A stretch of 38,869 bases of DNA from Chloroflexota bacterium (GTDB taxonomy: Bacteria > Chloroflexota > Anaerolineae > Promineifilales > Promineifilaceae), in contig JAACFF010000011.1 in NCBI GenBank assembly GCA_009937635.1, forward strand, positions 1-38,869. The letters run 5' to 3'. This document shows, piece after piece, positions 17,213 through 25,551 of this stretch (its first letter is position 1; each line of letters starts with the position of its first letter). The notes beneath the pieces were generated by a model. The model did no database searches and had not been told where the DNA came from. It was given only the letters and a program-made list of their open reading frames with translations. A program made the position numbers and the translations under genes.

Positions 17213-17899
17213 ATGTTGCGAGAGAGTTTCGACCGAGAACTTAACATTCTTAGAGAAATTGTGCTGGCTACCGGCAGCGAAGTTGAGGAAAGCCTGATGA
17301 AGGTTACCAAGGCTTTGCTCGAACGTAACGAGAACTGTGCCAGGCAACTGATCGATGCGGATAAGTATATCAACGAAAAGTATATTGACGTCGTGATGTG
17401 TAGCTTGAGGCTGATTGCGACGCAACAGCCGATGGCTGGGGATATGCGCTTGATCGCCGCCGGTATTGAAATAGCCGGTGAACTCGAGCGCATTCACGAT
17501 TATGTAAAAGGAATTGCAAAAACCAGCCTCGAAATTGGCCCAGAGGTATTGTTACTACCAAGTATCGTACGAGATTTGCCTTATATGACGGGATTGACTC
17601 AAGATATGTTGAATCGCTCCATAACCGCATTTAGCGAGAACAACGCTGCTATGGCCCAAAGCATTCCTGCATCTGATGATTTGGTGGATAGTATCTTCAA
17701 TCAAATCTATGGGGATATCATGCAATTTGCATCCCAAGACCCCACTCTTATTCCTCATGCGAACCAGTTCGAATGGGTCATTCATAACATGGAGCGCTCT
17801 GCGGACCGGGTGATCAATATTTGCGAGTGGGTGATCTATATGGTAACCGGTGAATATAGTGAATTGGATTCGGAATACGAGTCTGCCCCGGTTAGTTGA
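17213..17899 (+). CDS. phoU: Phosphate signalling protein PhoU
   Basis: 228 residues with the PhoU pattern of two three-helix repeats, each with an acidic metal-binding motif. The first repeat begins ELNILREIVLATGSEVEESL and includes LIAAGIEIAGELERIHDYVKGIA. The second contains NQFEWVIHNMERSADRVINICEWV. PhoU links the transporter to PhoR and dampens phosphate uptake. A GGAGGGG ribosome site precedes ATG. It follows pstB by 128 bp with no obvious terminator, so read-through from pst is likely. Confidence 0.94.
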   Translation: MLRESFDRELNILREIVLATGSEVEESLMKVTKALLERNENCARQLIDADKYINEKYIDVVMCSLRLIATQQPMAGDMRLIAAGIEIAGELERIHDYVKGIAKTSLEIGPEVLLLPSIVRDLPYMTGLTQDMLNRSITAFSENNAAMAQSIPASDDLVDSIFNQIYGDIMQFASQDPTLIPHANQFEWVIHNMERSADRVINICEWVIYMVTGEYSELDSEYESAPVS

Positions 17900-17963
17900 G
17901 GTTAAAAGTTCCCATATTGTTGGCAACAAAGGGTATAATTATCAGGAAGGTGCTTATAAAAGA

Positions 17964-19109
17964 TTGAACTCCTATTCCCGTATCAATCATCTGGCGAAAG
18001 TTACGAGTACTTGCCTCGGACTGGTAATGCTTCTACTATTCTTGGCGAGCTGCACAGACTCAATTAAGAGCACTCCATACCCACCGGTCCTTTACATAGG
18101 TTGGGATGGGAACGGTCGCAGCCAGATTTTTCGCCAGGAGCCTGATGAAGCAGTGTCGCAATTAACCGATTTAGAAAGCGATATAATTGATTTTTCCGTA
18201 TCCGCAGATGCAAGACAAGTAGCTTTTACAGCCTTGGAAGCCGATAGCACAAGTTCAATATGGCTAATGAATGTTGATGGCGATCAATTGAGGCAAATTC
18301 TTACATGTTCAGAGGCAGAGTGCTCACAACCCGTATGGGCGCCTGACAGTAGACGCCTAGTTTATGAGCGACGACCCATTAGTGAGGGTGGCATCCCTGG
18401 ATCATCTTATTTGTGGTGGTTTGATGCGGAGACGGCAGAAACGGTTGCGGTACTGGACGATATTGAAGCAAGAGGGTATGCAGTTCGATTCTCGCCAGAC
18501 GGTGAATGGTTGAGTTATGTCTCGCCGGAGGATGAAGGGGCCTATCTGTATAACACAAAAGACGGCCGTTCCCACTTTATTCCTGATGAGATAGGCGCCC
18601 CGGTGGCGTGGAGCCCGGCAAGCGACCAAGTTGTCGTACCCAATTTGGACCTGGTGATTGTTCATGGTGATGAAGGTGAAGACCATCTGGAACATACGCA
18701 TGATTATCAGTCGGCCGTACACTTGTTCACGGTGGATGTGGAAAGCGGCGATTTGGAACCAATCAGTGAAGATCTAAAGGTCGAAGACAGTGTGCCAGCA
18801 TGGTCGCCAGGAGCAGATTGGATCGCCTTTGGACGTAGATTGGCAGGCCCATCGGCAGGGCGTCAGCTTTGGCTGACGCGACCTGATGGCAGCGAGGTTC
18901 GAGCAGTGACAGAGGACCTCACTGTGAATCATGGCCCTCCATATTGGTCACCAGACGGCCGTTACTTGCTGTCTCAGCGCATTGCCCTTGATGATCCAGA
19001 GAGCGAGCCCGGCATCTGGATCATTGATGTCAACACCGGTGAAGCGACAAATCTGATCCCTGTTGGCATGCAGCCGGCTTGGCTTTCAGATACAAGCGCA
19101 ATTAGATAG
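17964..19109 (+). CDS. TolB-like beta-propeller lipoprotein
   Basis: The mature part (about residue 30 onward) shows repeated propeller blades of the TolB/WD40-like PD40 type: VSADARQVAFTA, PVWAPDSRRLVYER, RFSPDGEWLSYVSPED, PAWSPGADWIAFGRR and PYWSPDGRYLLSQR. A lipobox LASC follows a hydrophobic stretch. The open frame begins at 17850 inside phoU, but only a start near 17964 (TTG, behind AGGAAGG at 17944-17950) places the signal peptide at the N-terminus. A TATAAT at 17934-17939 could drive it separately. Function is unknown; the position between phoU and arsC suggests a surface protein made with the phosphate genes. Confidence 0.8.
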   Translation: MNSYSRINHLAKVTSTCLGLVMLLLFLASCTDSIKSTPYPPVLYIGWDGNGRSQIFRQEPDEAVSQLTDLESDIIDFSVSADARQVAFTALEADSTSSIWLMNVDGDQLRQILTCSEAECSQPVWAPDSRRLVYERRPISEGGIPGSSYLWWFDAETAETVAVLDDIEARGYAVRFSPDGEWLSYVSPEDEGAYLYNTKDGRSHFIPDEIGAPVAWSPASDQVVVPNLDLVIVHGDEGEDHLEHTHDYQSAVHLFTVDVESGDLEPISEDLKVEDSVPAWSPGADWIAFGRRLAGPSAGRQLWLTRPDGSEVRAVTEDLTVNHGPPYWSPDGRYLLSQRIALDDPESEPGIWIIDVNTGEATNLIPVGMQPAWLSDTSAIR

Positions 19110-19170
19110 CATTAATCTCGCAAGACTGGCCTAGTTGCGAAGCCCAACCAATACCCTGGAGGAAGATTAA

Positions 19171-19593
19171 ATGAGCAAAAAGGATGTTCTTATCTTGTGT
19201 ACGGGTAATTCGTGTCGCAGTCATATGGCTGAAGGTCTGGTCAACCATTACCTGGGCGATGACTGGAATGCGTATTCTGCAGGCACTGACCCATCCGGTT
19301 ATGTCCACCCTCTGGCCATTGGCGCGTTAGCAGAACTCGGCATTGACATATCTAATCACACATCGAAATCTACGGAAAGCTTTCGGGACGCATCTTTAGA
19401 TTGGGTGGTTACGGTCTGTGATGATGCTGCGGAGAACTGCCCCTTATGGCTTGGGCAAGGGAATACCGTTCATATCGGTTTTCCTGATCCGGCACAGGCG
19501 ACCGGTACAGACGACGAAAAAATGGTTGTGTTTCGGCAAGTGCGAGATGATATTCGCGAGCAGGTGTTAGGGTTCTTGGGTACGGCCGATTAA
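19171..19593 (+). CDS. arsC: Arsenate reductase, thioredoxin-coupled (LMW-phosphatase fold)
   Basis: 140 residues. The phosphatase loop CTGNSCR has the nucleophile Cys10, Cys15 and Arg16. Cys83 and Cys90 lie in VTVCDDAAENCP and the acid Asp in GFPDPAQ. The Cys10/83/90 triad is nearly superposable on the Cys10/82/89 triad known for the thioredoxin-linked ArsC of Staphylococcus plasmid pI258, so the same disulfide relay is expected. It reduces arsenate to arsenite. No ars efflux or ArsR gene is adjacent; instead it trails the phosphate operon, whose transporter can admit arsenate. GGAGGAAG precedes ATG. Confidence 0.92.
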   Translation: MSKKDVLILCTGNSCRSHMAEGLVNHYLGDDWNAYSAGTDPSGYVHPLAIGALAELGIDISNHTSKSTESFRDASLDWVVTVCDDAAENCPLWLGQGNTVHIGFPDPAQATGTDDEKMVVFRQVRDDIREQVLGFLGTAD

Positions 19594-19720
19594 CGCGCTT
19601 CCAGAGAATATGGATGAGCTAATGTTAGTGAGAGAGCGGACTTCAAGGTTGGGTGAGCGTTACATACTGGGTGGCGCGGTCGGGAGACACGGCCACAGCT
19701 CTCTTTTGAAATAAATAATC

Positions 19721-19766
19721 TTGACGCGCATCTTTCAAGGTTGCGCGCTATTGACGCGGCGCGTCA
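19721..19766 (+). promoter_or_regulatory. Phased half-sites and 7-1-7 palindrome over a promoter
   Basis: TGACGCG-G-CGCGTCA at 19752-19766 is a perfect 7-1-7 inverted repeat that covers the -35 and spacer of the promoter at 19751-19779. Related half-sites TTGACGCG and TTGCGCGC occur at 19721 and 19741. Together with 19751 these starts are 20 and 10 bp apart, i.e. on one helix face. This is the layout of an operator for a dimeric regulator; which regulator is unknown. Confidence 0.55.
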
Positions 19767-19779
19767 TATCGTCTATAAT
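19751..19779 (+). promoter_or_regulatory. Strong sigma-70-type promoter
   Basis: TTGACG at 19751-19756 and TATAAT at 19774-19779 are separated by exactly 17 bp, one of the best consensus matches in the window. Transcription should start near 19786. The next 140 bp contain no recognised ORF, only the structured element that follows. Confidence 0.75.
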
Positions 19780-19785
19780 AACTTT

Positions 19786-19885
19786 AGTTGAATAGCTACG
19801 CCTCAATTGTTGGCGCATTAGTCCTGTCGGGTCCTGCTACCTCTGGGGGTATAATCCTATGTCCATTAGCCCGACAGGTTTTTGT
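19786..19885 (+). ncRNA. Probable small RNA or attenuator leader ending in a terminator hairpin
   Basis: From the promoter above, an RNA of about 100 nt would end in a hairpin whose outer stem is CCTGTCGGG (19823-19831) paired perfectly with CCCGACAGG (19870-19878). TTTTTGTT follows. The 38-nt interior can form a short inner TACC/GGTA stem. The 327-bp gap 19594-19920 has no other gene. It does not show the conserved cores of SRP RNA, 6S RNA or tmRNA that I know. It may be a free sRNA or a leader controlling the M23 gene that starts 36 bp later. A short ORF from ATG 19859 crosses the hairpin's 3' arm. Confidence 0.55.
19823..19883 (+). terminator. Terminator-like hairpin upstream of the M23 peptidase gene
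   Basis: A perfect 9-bp stem, CCTGTCGGG/CCCGACAGG, is followed at once by five T. The large interior of 38 nt is unusual for a plain terminator and leaves room for an alternative, anti-terminating fold. A TATAAT at 19850-19855 lies inside the loop. Confidence 0.6.
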
Positions 19886-19920
19886 TGCCTCCCTCTGCTC
19901 GAATTGGATAGAATGATCGG

Positions 19921-21717
19921 GTGTCCGAAAGCAGCAGCAGTTCATCTACAATATTTTTTGGCGTGGCATTGGTCGTTACTGTCGTGCTGTTGATATTGAT
20001 TGGCGGGCTTGGTCTGACATGGGCAAGAAGTTCAATTGAACACGAAACGCCATCCCCATCAGGAATTCAAGAAATCGAGCAAGTAGAAACTGTAAGCAAT
20101 CAGGCGCCTTCAGCGAGGATAGCCCAGTCGCCTCCGGTGGCATCGGCTGTTGCGCCGCTTCCACCGACGGCCGTTGCTACCAGTAAGCCCGAACCCACCT
20201 TGATTCCTTTGCCCAGGTTCAGCAACCCGGTTGATGAGCGCTTGGTTGAAGAGGCGGCAGTCTGGGGCGCAGAATATGTGCTGCTCAATGAAGAGACTAC
20301 GGGCATATGGCAATACGAAGCCAATAGTTTCGTACACCCTATAGCGCTCGAAGTTGACAATGGGGATGCATATCTGTTAGACAGTGGTCGGGTTTTGAGG
20401 TTAGATCTGGCTACTCAGGCACCGCCCGAGCAGCTGCTTGCAGGTGGTGACGAAATCGACGGTGTGCTTGTTTTGGAACCGTTGGATCTTTCGCTGACAG
20501 ATGAAACCCTGTTTGTTCTTGATCGCGCCGGAGATGTCTATCGCTACGATCTGGCAGGGGGTGCCTGGGAACTGGACAGGTATGACAGGCCGGTAGAGGC
20601 TTCTTCAGGGCACTATTTTGTGGCAGTAGATGTTGCCCATGATGAGAATGACGGCAGCGAACGGCATCAATCTCGTACATTACTAGAAACAAATTATAAG
20701 TTTTCCATGATCTATGGTGGTGCCGAGACATCTTTATGGAATTTACCCGAGGGACGTTCGGTGGATGTGAGTAGCGTGGGTGAGGATGTCTTTGTATTGC
20801 AACGTGAAATGTTTGATTCAGCAGGATGGCTCACGAAATATCAGAATACGCGCTCGATTAAAACGTTTTCTCCTGGTATCGAGATTCAGCAGCCTAGACA
20901 ACTGGTTGCCACAGAAACGGCCGTTTACGTGCTCGATAAGCAAGGACTCCGCCTATTGGCGCTCGATGCGCACAGCGGCAAATTGCTGCAGATATACCAG
21001 CTGCCGCAAGACGAGCCAGTCTCCACTTTTGCCCTGGATGCGGATGGGCAACTTATCTTAGGTGGGCGTGACCGCTTGTATTTTTTCGAACAAGCAGAGC
21101 GCCTGGCAAATATCCCAGGCGGATCAATATCTGCCATTTCGAATTTGCATGATCCATCGTTTTTGATGTCATTGGATGAGTATACAGTTCCTATCGGCGG
21201 CTCAAACATAAGCTTTAGAGATTTTCAGATGCCCGGGGCCCCGCGGCATTACAGGTTGGGCGTGCATCATGGGCTTGATTTCTATTGGCAGCCGGGGACC
21301 AAAGTGGTGGCTGCTGGAGATGGGCTTGTCATTCGTGCAGATTTAAATTATGTACCTCCTACGGCTGCCGAGCTTGGTGCCTGGTGGAGGGATACGCAAG
21401 AACGTGGTTATACTTCATCCGATATTCTCGATCGCTACTTGGGTCAGCAGGTATGGATCCAGCACGAGAGCGGAATCGTAACCCGCTACGCACATTTGCG
21501 TAGCATTGCCCCCGATATCGCCGAAGGGGTCAAGATTTCGAGAGGGCAGATTATTGGTGAAGTTGGCAATTCCGGCTCTCCCGCGTCTTTGGAGAGCGAA
21601 AAAGCCGATGCGCACTTGCACTTCGAAATGTGGCTTGGGGATGCCTACTTAGGCCAATTTATGCGCCCAATCGAAACAAGGCAGTGGGTGGAGCGAATCT
21701 TCCCCCATCGCAGGTAG
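19921..21717 (+). CDS. Membrane-anchored M23 (LytM) peptidase with a propeller-like middle
   Basis: 598 residues from a GTG start. An N-terminal membrane helix (about 10-35) and a Pro/Ser-rich linker lead to a middle region (about 100-420) with repeated VYVLDKQGLRLLALDAHSGK-like strands, probably a beta-propeller. The C-terminal LytM domain has zinc-site segments HHGLDFYW (near 450) and HLHFEMW (near 565), plus RYAHL and GEVGNSGSP, so the catalytic residues look complete. It probably cuts peptidoglycan cross-bridges outside the membrane. A 30-residue insertion lies inside the LytM domain (YVPPTAAELGAWWRDTQERG region). The upstream sRNA/attenuator may regulate it. Confidence 0.85.
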   Translation: MSESSSSSSTIFFGVALVVTVVLLILIGGLGLTWARSSIEHETPSPSGIQEIEQVETVSNQAPSARIAQSPPVASAVAPLPPTAVATSKPEPTLIPLPRFSNPVDERLVEEAAVWGAEYVLLNEETTGIWQYEANSFVHPIALEVDNGDAYLLDSGRVLRLDLATQAPPEQLLAGGDEIDGVLVLEPLDLSLTDETLFVLDRAGDVYRYDLAGGAWELDRYDRPVEASSGHYFVAVDVAHDENDGSERHQSRTLLETNYKFSMIYGGAETSLWNLPEGRSVDVSSVGEDVFVLQREMFDSAGWLTKYQNTRSIKTFSPGIEIQQPRQLVATETAVYVLDKQGLRLLALDAHSGKLLQIYQLPQDEPVSTFALDADGQLILGGRDRLYFFEQAERLANIPGGSISAISNLHDPSFLMSLDEYTVPIGGSNISFRDFQMPGAPRHYRLGVHHGLDFYWQPGTKVVAAGDGLVIRADLNYVPPTAAELGAWWRDTQERGYTSSDILDRYLGQQVWIQHESGIVTRYAHLRSIAPDIAEGVKISRGQIIGEVGNSGSPASLESEKADAHLHFEMWLGDAYLGQFMRPIETRQWVERIFPHRR

Positions 21718-21756
21718 GCTTATTAGCGCAAGGGCTAGCTTGAGAACTTTGTCGCG

Positions 21757-22578
21757 TTAAGCCTTCGTGCCTTCAACCCGGCCAATGTCATGCATCAGGT
21801 CTACAAGTTCGCCGACGCGATTCCTTCGATAGAGGTATTGTAACAAGCTTCGTACCTTTTCTTTCTTTGCTCCGGCATCCAATTGTTCCCAATCAATGCC
21901 TAGATCTATCGCCATCTGTTCTAGTTCGTGCAAACGATAATGGGTCATGAGGTATTGACGAAGGATAGTTGGCGGTGAATCCGCACTAATCCTTTCCAGG
22001 CGAGGTAAATGATCAGGCGGCGGCGGCGTGAGAATGCGCTCAACTGCTAAGGCCAATGCACTAGTTTGGCCATTCTGGCGGGTAATTTCGATTATGTTGT
22101 TGATAAGGGTATTCAAGTTTTGATCTACGGCCATCACATCATTCTCGTTAATGTTCAAATCAAACATTAGATCCAAGATATCTTCACGACCAAAACGTTC
22201 GCGAATCTCTTGGTAAAGCATCTGGCCATCGGTGACAGTGTTTTCAAGGTCGTCGATCTGGTCGACCCTATTACTTTGAAAGGTCGTTTCTTTCGATGAA
22301 GAAGATGTCGGACTACCTTGGATGGGACTAATGAAGGGCAGGAGGGTTCCCCAGAGCCAAATGGCGGCACCTCCAAAAAGGACTCCAGCGATGACATAGT
22401 AGAAGAATCCAAGCTCCGCGCGTAGCTCCTCTTCGTTGAATGTTCCCAAGAGAGCGTCCAGAAGCACGGCAGATGTTATAGTCAGAAGACCAATACCCCA
22501 TGTGACAGAAGGACGCTTCAAAAACATAATTAAGAAAATAACGATGACGGCGAGTTTTAGAAACAGTAACCAAGACAT
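21757..22578 (-). CDS. Membrane protein of unknown function
   Basis: 273 residues. Three hydrophobic helices lie near 3-20, 27-44 and 58-82 (FYYVIAGVLFGGAAIWLWGT). They are followed by a charged cytoplasmic region of about 180 residues, rich in predicted helix, with DLMFDLNINENDVMAV and YRLHELEQMAIDLGIDWEQL. The last part resembles small death-fold-like or effector-associated helical bundles (LRQYLMTHYRLHELEQMAIDLG ... LLQYLYRRNRVGELVDLMHD), a pattern seen in effector-associated domains; this resemblance is by eye and unproven. It is divergent from the DUF1232 gene. Confidence 0.72.
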   Translation of the reverse strand: MSWLLFLKLAVIVIFLIMFLKRPSVTWGIGLLTITSAVLLDALLGTFNEEELRAELGFFYYVIAGVLFGGAAIWLWGTLLPFISPIQGSPTSSSSKETTFQSNRVDQIDDLENTVTDGQMLYQEIRERFGREDILDLMFDLNINENDVMAVDQNLNTLINNIIEITRQNGQTSALALAVERILTPPPPDHLPRLERISADSPPTILRQYLMTHYRLHELEQMAIDLGIDWEQLDAGAKKEKVRSLLQYLYRRNRVGELVDLMHDIGRVEGTKA

Positions 22579-22734
22579 ATACAGATACTCACATCAAGCA
22601 TGGCTGATCGCAAGGATTGTAGCACTGGCCTTCATTGCTGCAACAGGATTATGTGTGTTATCATTTGCGCGCAACAGAGGCACACTGGTAGCCTGAAACT
22701 CTGCAGAGCAATCTACGTATACAAAGGTGAGACT

Positions 22735-23208
22735 ATGAGTAATCAAAAGGAACGGCCAGTGGACGGAGAATCAACTCTAATGACAGAAAACGAACAATCG
22801 GGCTTTTTCGGTGAACTTTGGCAGCAGGTGCAGCTTGTCTATAAACTTTTGCTGGATCCTGATGTGCCGATCTATTTGAAAGTGTTGCCTTTTGCGGCGG
22901 TGCTATACTTACTTTTTCCCTTTGATTTCCTGCCAGATGTTATCCCAGGTATCGGTCAGCTTGACGACATTACGATACTTGTCGTAGGCGCTAAATTATT
23001 CATAGATCTGGCTCCGGATCAAGCGGTCACTCGGCATCTGCAAAAAATGCGCCGGCAAGAGGGATTACCGACTGAGGTTGGTGATATGCAGGGGAGTGAG
23101 GAAATCATTGCTGGAGATCCAGATATCATCGAAGGCATCCTTGTAGAAGACGAAGTTTCCGCAGATCCGGTCGACAGCAGCGGGGAGATTCAACAAGGGA
23201 TGAGTTAG
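22735..23208 (+). CDS. DUF1232 (YkvA-like) membrane protein
   Basis: 157 residues. The DUF1232 core is unmistakable: PIYLKVLPFAAVLYLLFPFD followed by FLPDVIPGIGQLDDITILVVGAKLF, a hydrophobic hairpin with the conserved D-PD-P-G-DD pattern. An acidic C-terminal tail follows. The frame is open from 22600, but ATG 22735 has AAAGGTGAG 4 bases upstream and gives a normal length. The function of the family is unknown. The stop overlaps that of the convergent FHA gene by 4 bp. Confidence 0.85.
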   Translation: MSNQKERPVDGESTLMTENEQSGFFGELWQQVQLVYKLLLDPDVPIYLKVLPFAAVLYLLFPFDFLPDVIPGIGQLDDITILVVGAKLFIDLAPDQAVTRHLQKMRRQEGLPTEVGDMQGSEEIIAGDPDIIEGILVEDEVSADPVDSSGEIQQGMS

Positions 23209-24032
23209 GGTATAAGGCCCATTTGTCTCAGAATCCAGTCGCCCCCGTAGTAGTACATAAATAATACAGAGCCACAGCAACAGCACAGTACAAGAAGCAG
23301 AACTGCGGCAATAATGGTGCTTAGGCGACGGCTATTGCTAATTGTACGATCGGTGGGCGACTGAGGTGAAGCCCCCAGGTGTGGAATTACAACGGGATCA
23401 GAAGATTTCCCGGAATCAGAGTAGCCCGGTCTTATCGCCGGTTCACTTGGGATGGCTGGTTCGTCATCAAGCGGTGGTTCCCAATCCGCAAGTTGTGGTG
23501 CTGAATCAGCAATGGCAGGGTTATCGATACCAGCTTCATCAGGTATGCTTTCGCCGACAAATTCCATTCCTTCTTCATCTGTTTCTGGGAGAAGTTGTGG
23601 ATGTGGTTCTTCAAGAGCGACATCCAAAGCTTCTATTTCTTCTAGTTCTTCCTTATCCTGTTGCGGAGATTCAAAGGGTATTTGAGCGCTATCTACGACA
23701 GTCTCTAGTCGGTCTTCTGTTTCGACCGCGGTCTGGAAAACCAAGGCAACACCGCTGCCGATGGTTATAACCTGCCCGTGCTCAAGCTCAATAGGCTCTC
23801 CACCCAAACGTACGTCGTCTACAAACGTACCGTTCGTGCTGCCGAGATCTTGGATACGGTAGCCCGATATGGTGCCTACTAGACGAGCATGTTGTCGTGA
23901 TACTTCGGGATCAGCAATGGTGATTTCAGCCATGGGATCGCGACCCACCGTGATGCTTACAGAGGTTAGCTGGTAGACTTTTCCAAGCTCTGGACCTTTC
24001 TGAACACGAAGTTGGAATTGCTGATCACTCAT
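23205..24032 (-). CDS. FHA-domain protein with C-terminal membrane anchor
   Basis: The N-terminal forkhead-associated domain (about 5-95) has the phospho-Thr binding signatures GRDP (30-33), SRQHARL (45-51) and LGSTNGTFVDD (63-73). A long acidic linker (about 105-225) leads to one hydrophobic Cys-rich helix near the C-terminus (LLLVLCCCCGSVLFMYYY). That gives a tail-anchored cytoplasmic FHA module. Such proteins recruit partners phosphorylated by Ser/Thr kinases, but no kinase or phosphatase gene is in the window. I chose ATG 24032; the frame extends to 24089 without adding family-like sequence. Confidence 0.85.
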   Translation of the reverse strand: MSDQQFQLRVQKGPELGKVYQLTSVSITVGRDPMAEITIADPEVSRQHARLVGTISGYRIQDLGSTNGTFVDDVRLGGEPIELEHGQVITIGSGVALVFQTAVETEDRLETVVDSAQIPFESPQQDKEELEEIEALDVALEEPHPQLLPETDEEGMEFVGESIPDEAGIDNPAIADSAPQLADWEPPLDDEPAIPSEPAIRPGYSDSGKSSDPVVIPHLGASPQSPTDRTISNSRRLSTIIAAVLLLVLCCCCGSVLFMYYYGGDWILRQMGLIP

Positions 24033-24125
24033 AAATCTTTTCTCTAGATGATAACATTGGATTGTATCCGATCGTAGTCGACGTACCAACAGCGTTTAGC
24101 TCTAAGAGCGCTGTCGTTTCTGAGT

Positions 24126-25463
24126 TTAAGGCTGCAGTTGGTATAGCGACCCGAGAACATGGTCCAACAAATACAGTTCTCCGTTGACATCTTCTCCAAA
24201 GCTCGAAATTACTTGATCGGTGTCCAAGAGTGGTGCCGCTGACCACGAGCCATCTGGATCTTGGAAAATGCGCCAGATTTTGCCACTGCAGAAATCTGCT
24301 AGGAAATAGTTGCCATAGAGGGTTAGAAATTCGTGACCACGATACACATAGCCACCTGTAACTGAGCAGCCTTCCTGATGGTTGTACTCAAAGATGGGCA
24401 ATTCCAGACCCTCTGTATCACATTCGCTGGCAAGGAAACAGTGGCTGCCTTCTAGAATATTCCAGCCATAGTTTTCTCCACCCTGGCTGATTGCATCTTG
24501 AAAATGAATTTCTTCCCAAAGATTCTGGCCGACATCTGCGATAAATAGGTCGCCTGTTAGGCGGTCAAAGCTAAAGCGCCACGGATTGCGCAGACCCCAA
24601 GCCCAAATCTCGTTGCGCCGGCTGTCGTCGTCTACAAACGGATTTGTGGCTGGTATGGCATAGATGCTGTCAGAATGATCCACATCGAGACGAAGCAAGG
24701 TGCCCAGCAGTGTGCTGGGGTCTTGACCGTTAAGCAAAGGATCGTTGGCGCTTCCACCATCTCCCACACCTACGTATAAATAACCGTCAGGACCAAATTG
24801 AAGTTGGCCGCCATTGTGGTTGGGATAGGGTTGATCAATACTTAGGAGAATGATTTCACTCTTTGCGTCTGCCTGGTCTGGATTATCAGGAGTAACCAAA
24901 AAGCTCGACAATTGCGTTGTCCCGCCTAGATCAGTGTAGTTGACGAAGAAGCGACCGTTCGTCGAGTAATCGGGATGGAAGGCGACACTAAGCAGGCCTT
25001 GTTCCAACTGGATTGATGCGACACGATCTCGGATATCGAGGAAAGGTTCTTCCAGAAGTTGACCGTCCTTGACGATTCTAATAACGCCAGCCTGCTCGAC
25101 AATAAATAGGCGGTCATCGGCAGCATGGGTCAAGTAAAGTGGTCTGCTAAACACGCCTTCAAGTACAGGGAGTAATTTAATGCTATCAACGGCTGATTCC
25201 GGTATCGGGGTATTTGTCGGCGTTGGGCTTGGAGTGATTGTAGCCGTTGCAGATGGTTCAGCGGATGGTTCGGCCGTGGCGGGAACTGCTGTCGGTTCGA
25301 TAGTATTTACTAGCGTGTTGGTGGCTACGATTGGCGCCGTAGGCGCTGTCGTCGGCGTGAATATTTCTGGTGTGGCAACGGTTGTTTCAGTTGGTGTGGC
25401 TATCTGGCAAGCAGCCAACAGGGAACTAAGGAAGATTAGGGCAATGGCAAGGGTATGTGGCAT
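24126..25463 (-). CDS. PQQ-type soluble sugar dehydrogenase lipoprotein
   Basis: 445 residues. A signal peptide with lipobox LLAAC is followed by a Thr/Pro/Ala-rich spacer (about 20-90). The six-bladed propeller resembles soluble glucose/aldose sugar dehydrogenases (Gdh/YliI, HHIP family): SRPLYLTHAADDRLFIVEQAG, GLLSVAFHPDY, the catalytic-His segment YPNHNGGQLQFGPDGYLYVG, GLRNPWRFSFD and GGYVYRG. PQQ use is a family expectation; no pqq synthesis gene is near, and some members lack it. The start lies only 10 bp after a strong hairpin and shows no clear ribosome site. Confidence 0.85.
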   Translation of the reverse strand: MPHTLAIALIFLSSLLAACQIATPTETTVATPEIFTPTTAPTAPIVATNTLVNTIEPTAVPATAEPSAEPSATATITPSPTPTNTPIPESAVDSIKLLPVLEGVFSRPLYLTHAADDRLFIVEQAGVIRIVKDGQLLEEPFLDIRDRVASIQLEQGLLSVAFHPDYSTNGRFFVNYTDLGGTTQLSSFLVTPDNPDQADAKSEIILLSIDQPYPNHNGGQLQFGPDGYLYVGVGDGGSANDPLLNGQDPSTLLGTLLRLDVDHSDSIYAIPATNPFVDDDSRRNEIWAWGLRNPWRFSFDRLTGDLFIADVGQNLWEEIHFQDAISQGGENYGWNILEGSHCFLASECDTEGLELPIFEYNHQEGCSVTGGYVYRGHEFLTLYGNYFLADFCSGKIWRIFQDPDGSWSAAPLLDTDQVISSFGEDVNGELYLLDHVLGSLYQLQP

Positions 25464-25473
25464 AGAAGGGATA

Positions 25474-25516
25474 CAAGAAAATGACCAGAGACAAAAAGGC
25501 TCTGGTCATTTTCTTG
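25474..25516 (-). terminator. Strong hairpin terminator between gltA and the PQQ-type gene
   Basis: CAAGAAAATGACCAGAG (25474-25490) and its exact complement CTCTGGTCATTTTCTTG (25500-25516) form a 17-bp perfect stem with a 9-nt loop. Because the stem is A-rich on one arm and T-rich on the other it could act in both directions. It lies 35 bp past the gltA stop and just before the next gene's start codon. Confidence 0.8.
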
Positions 25517-25551
25517 TTAATATGCTTCAAATAATACAAATTCGTGAGAAA

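Noticed and set aside
19850-19855. TATAAT inside the loop of the terminator-like hairpin as a promoter for the M23 gene
   Set aside because: The -35 position (about 19827-19832, TCGGGT) is poor and it lies in the stem-loop. I noted it but did not call it.
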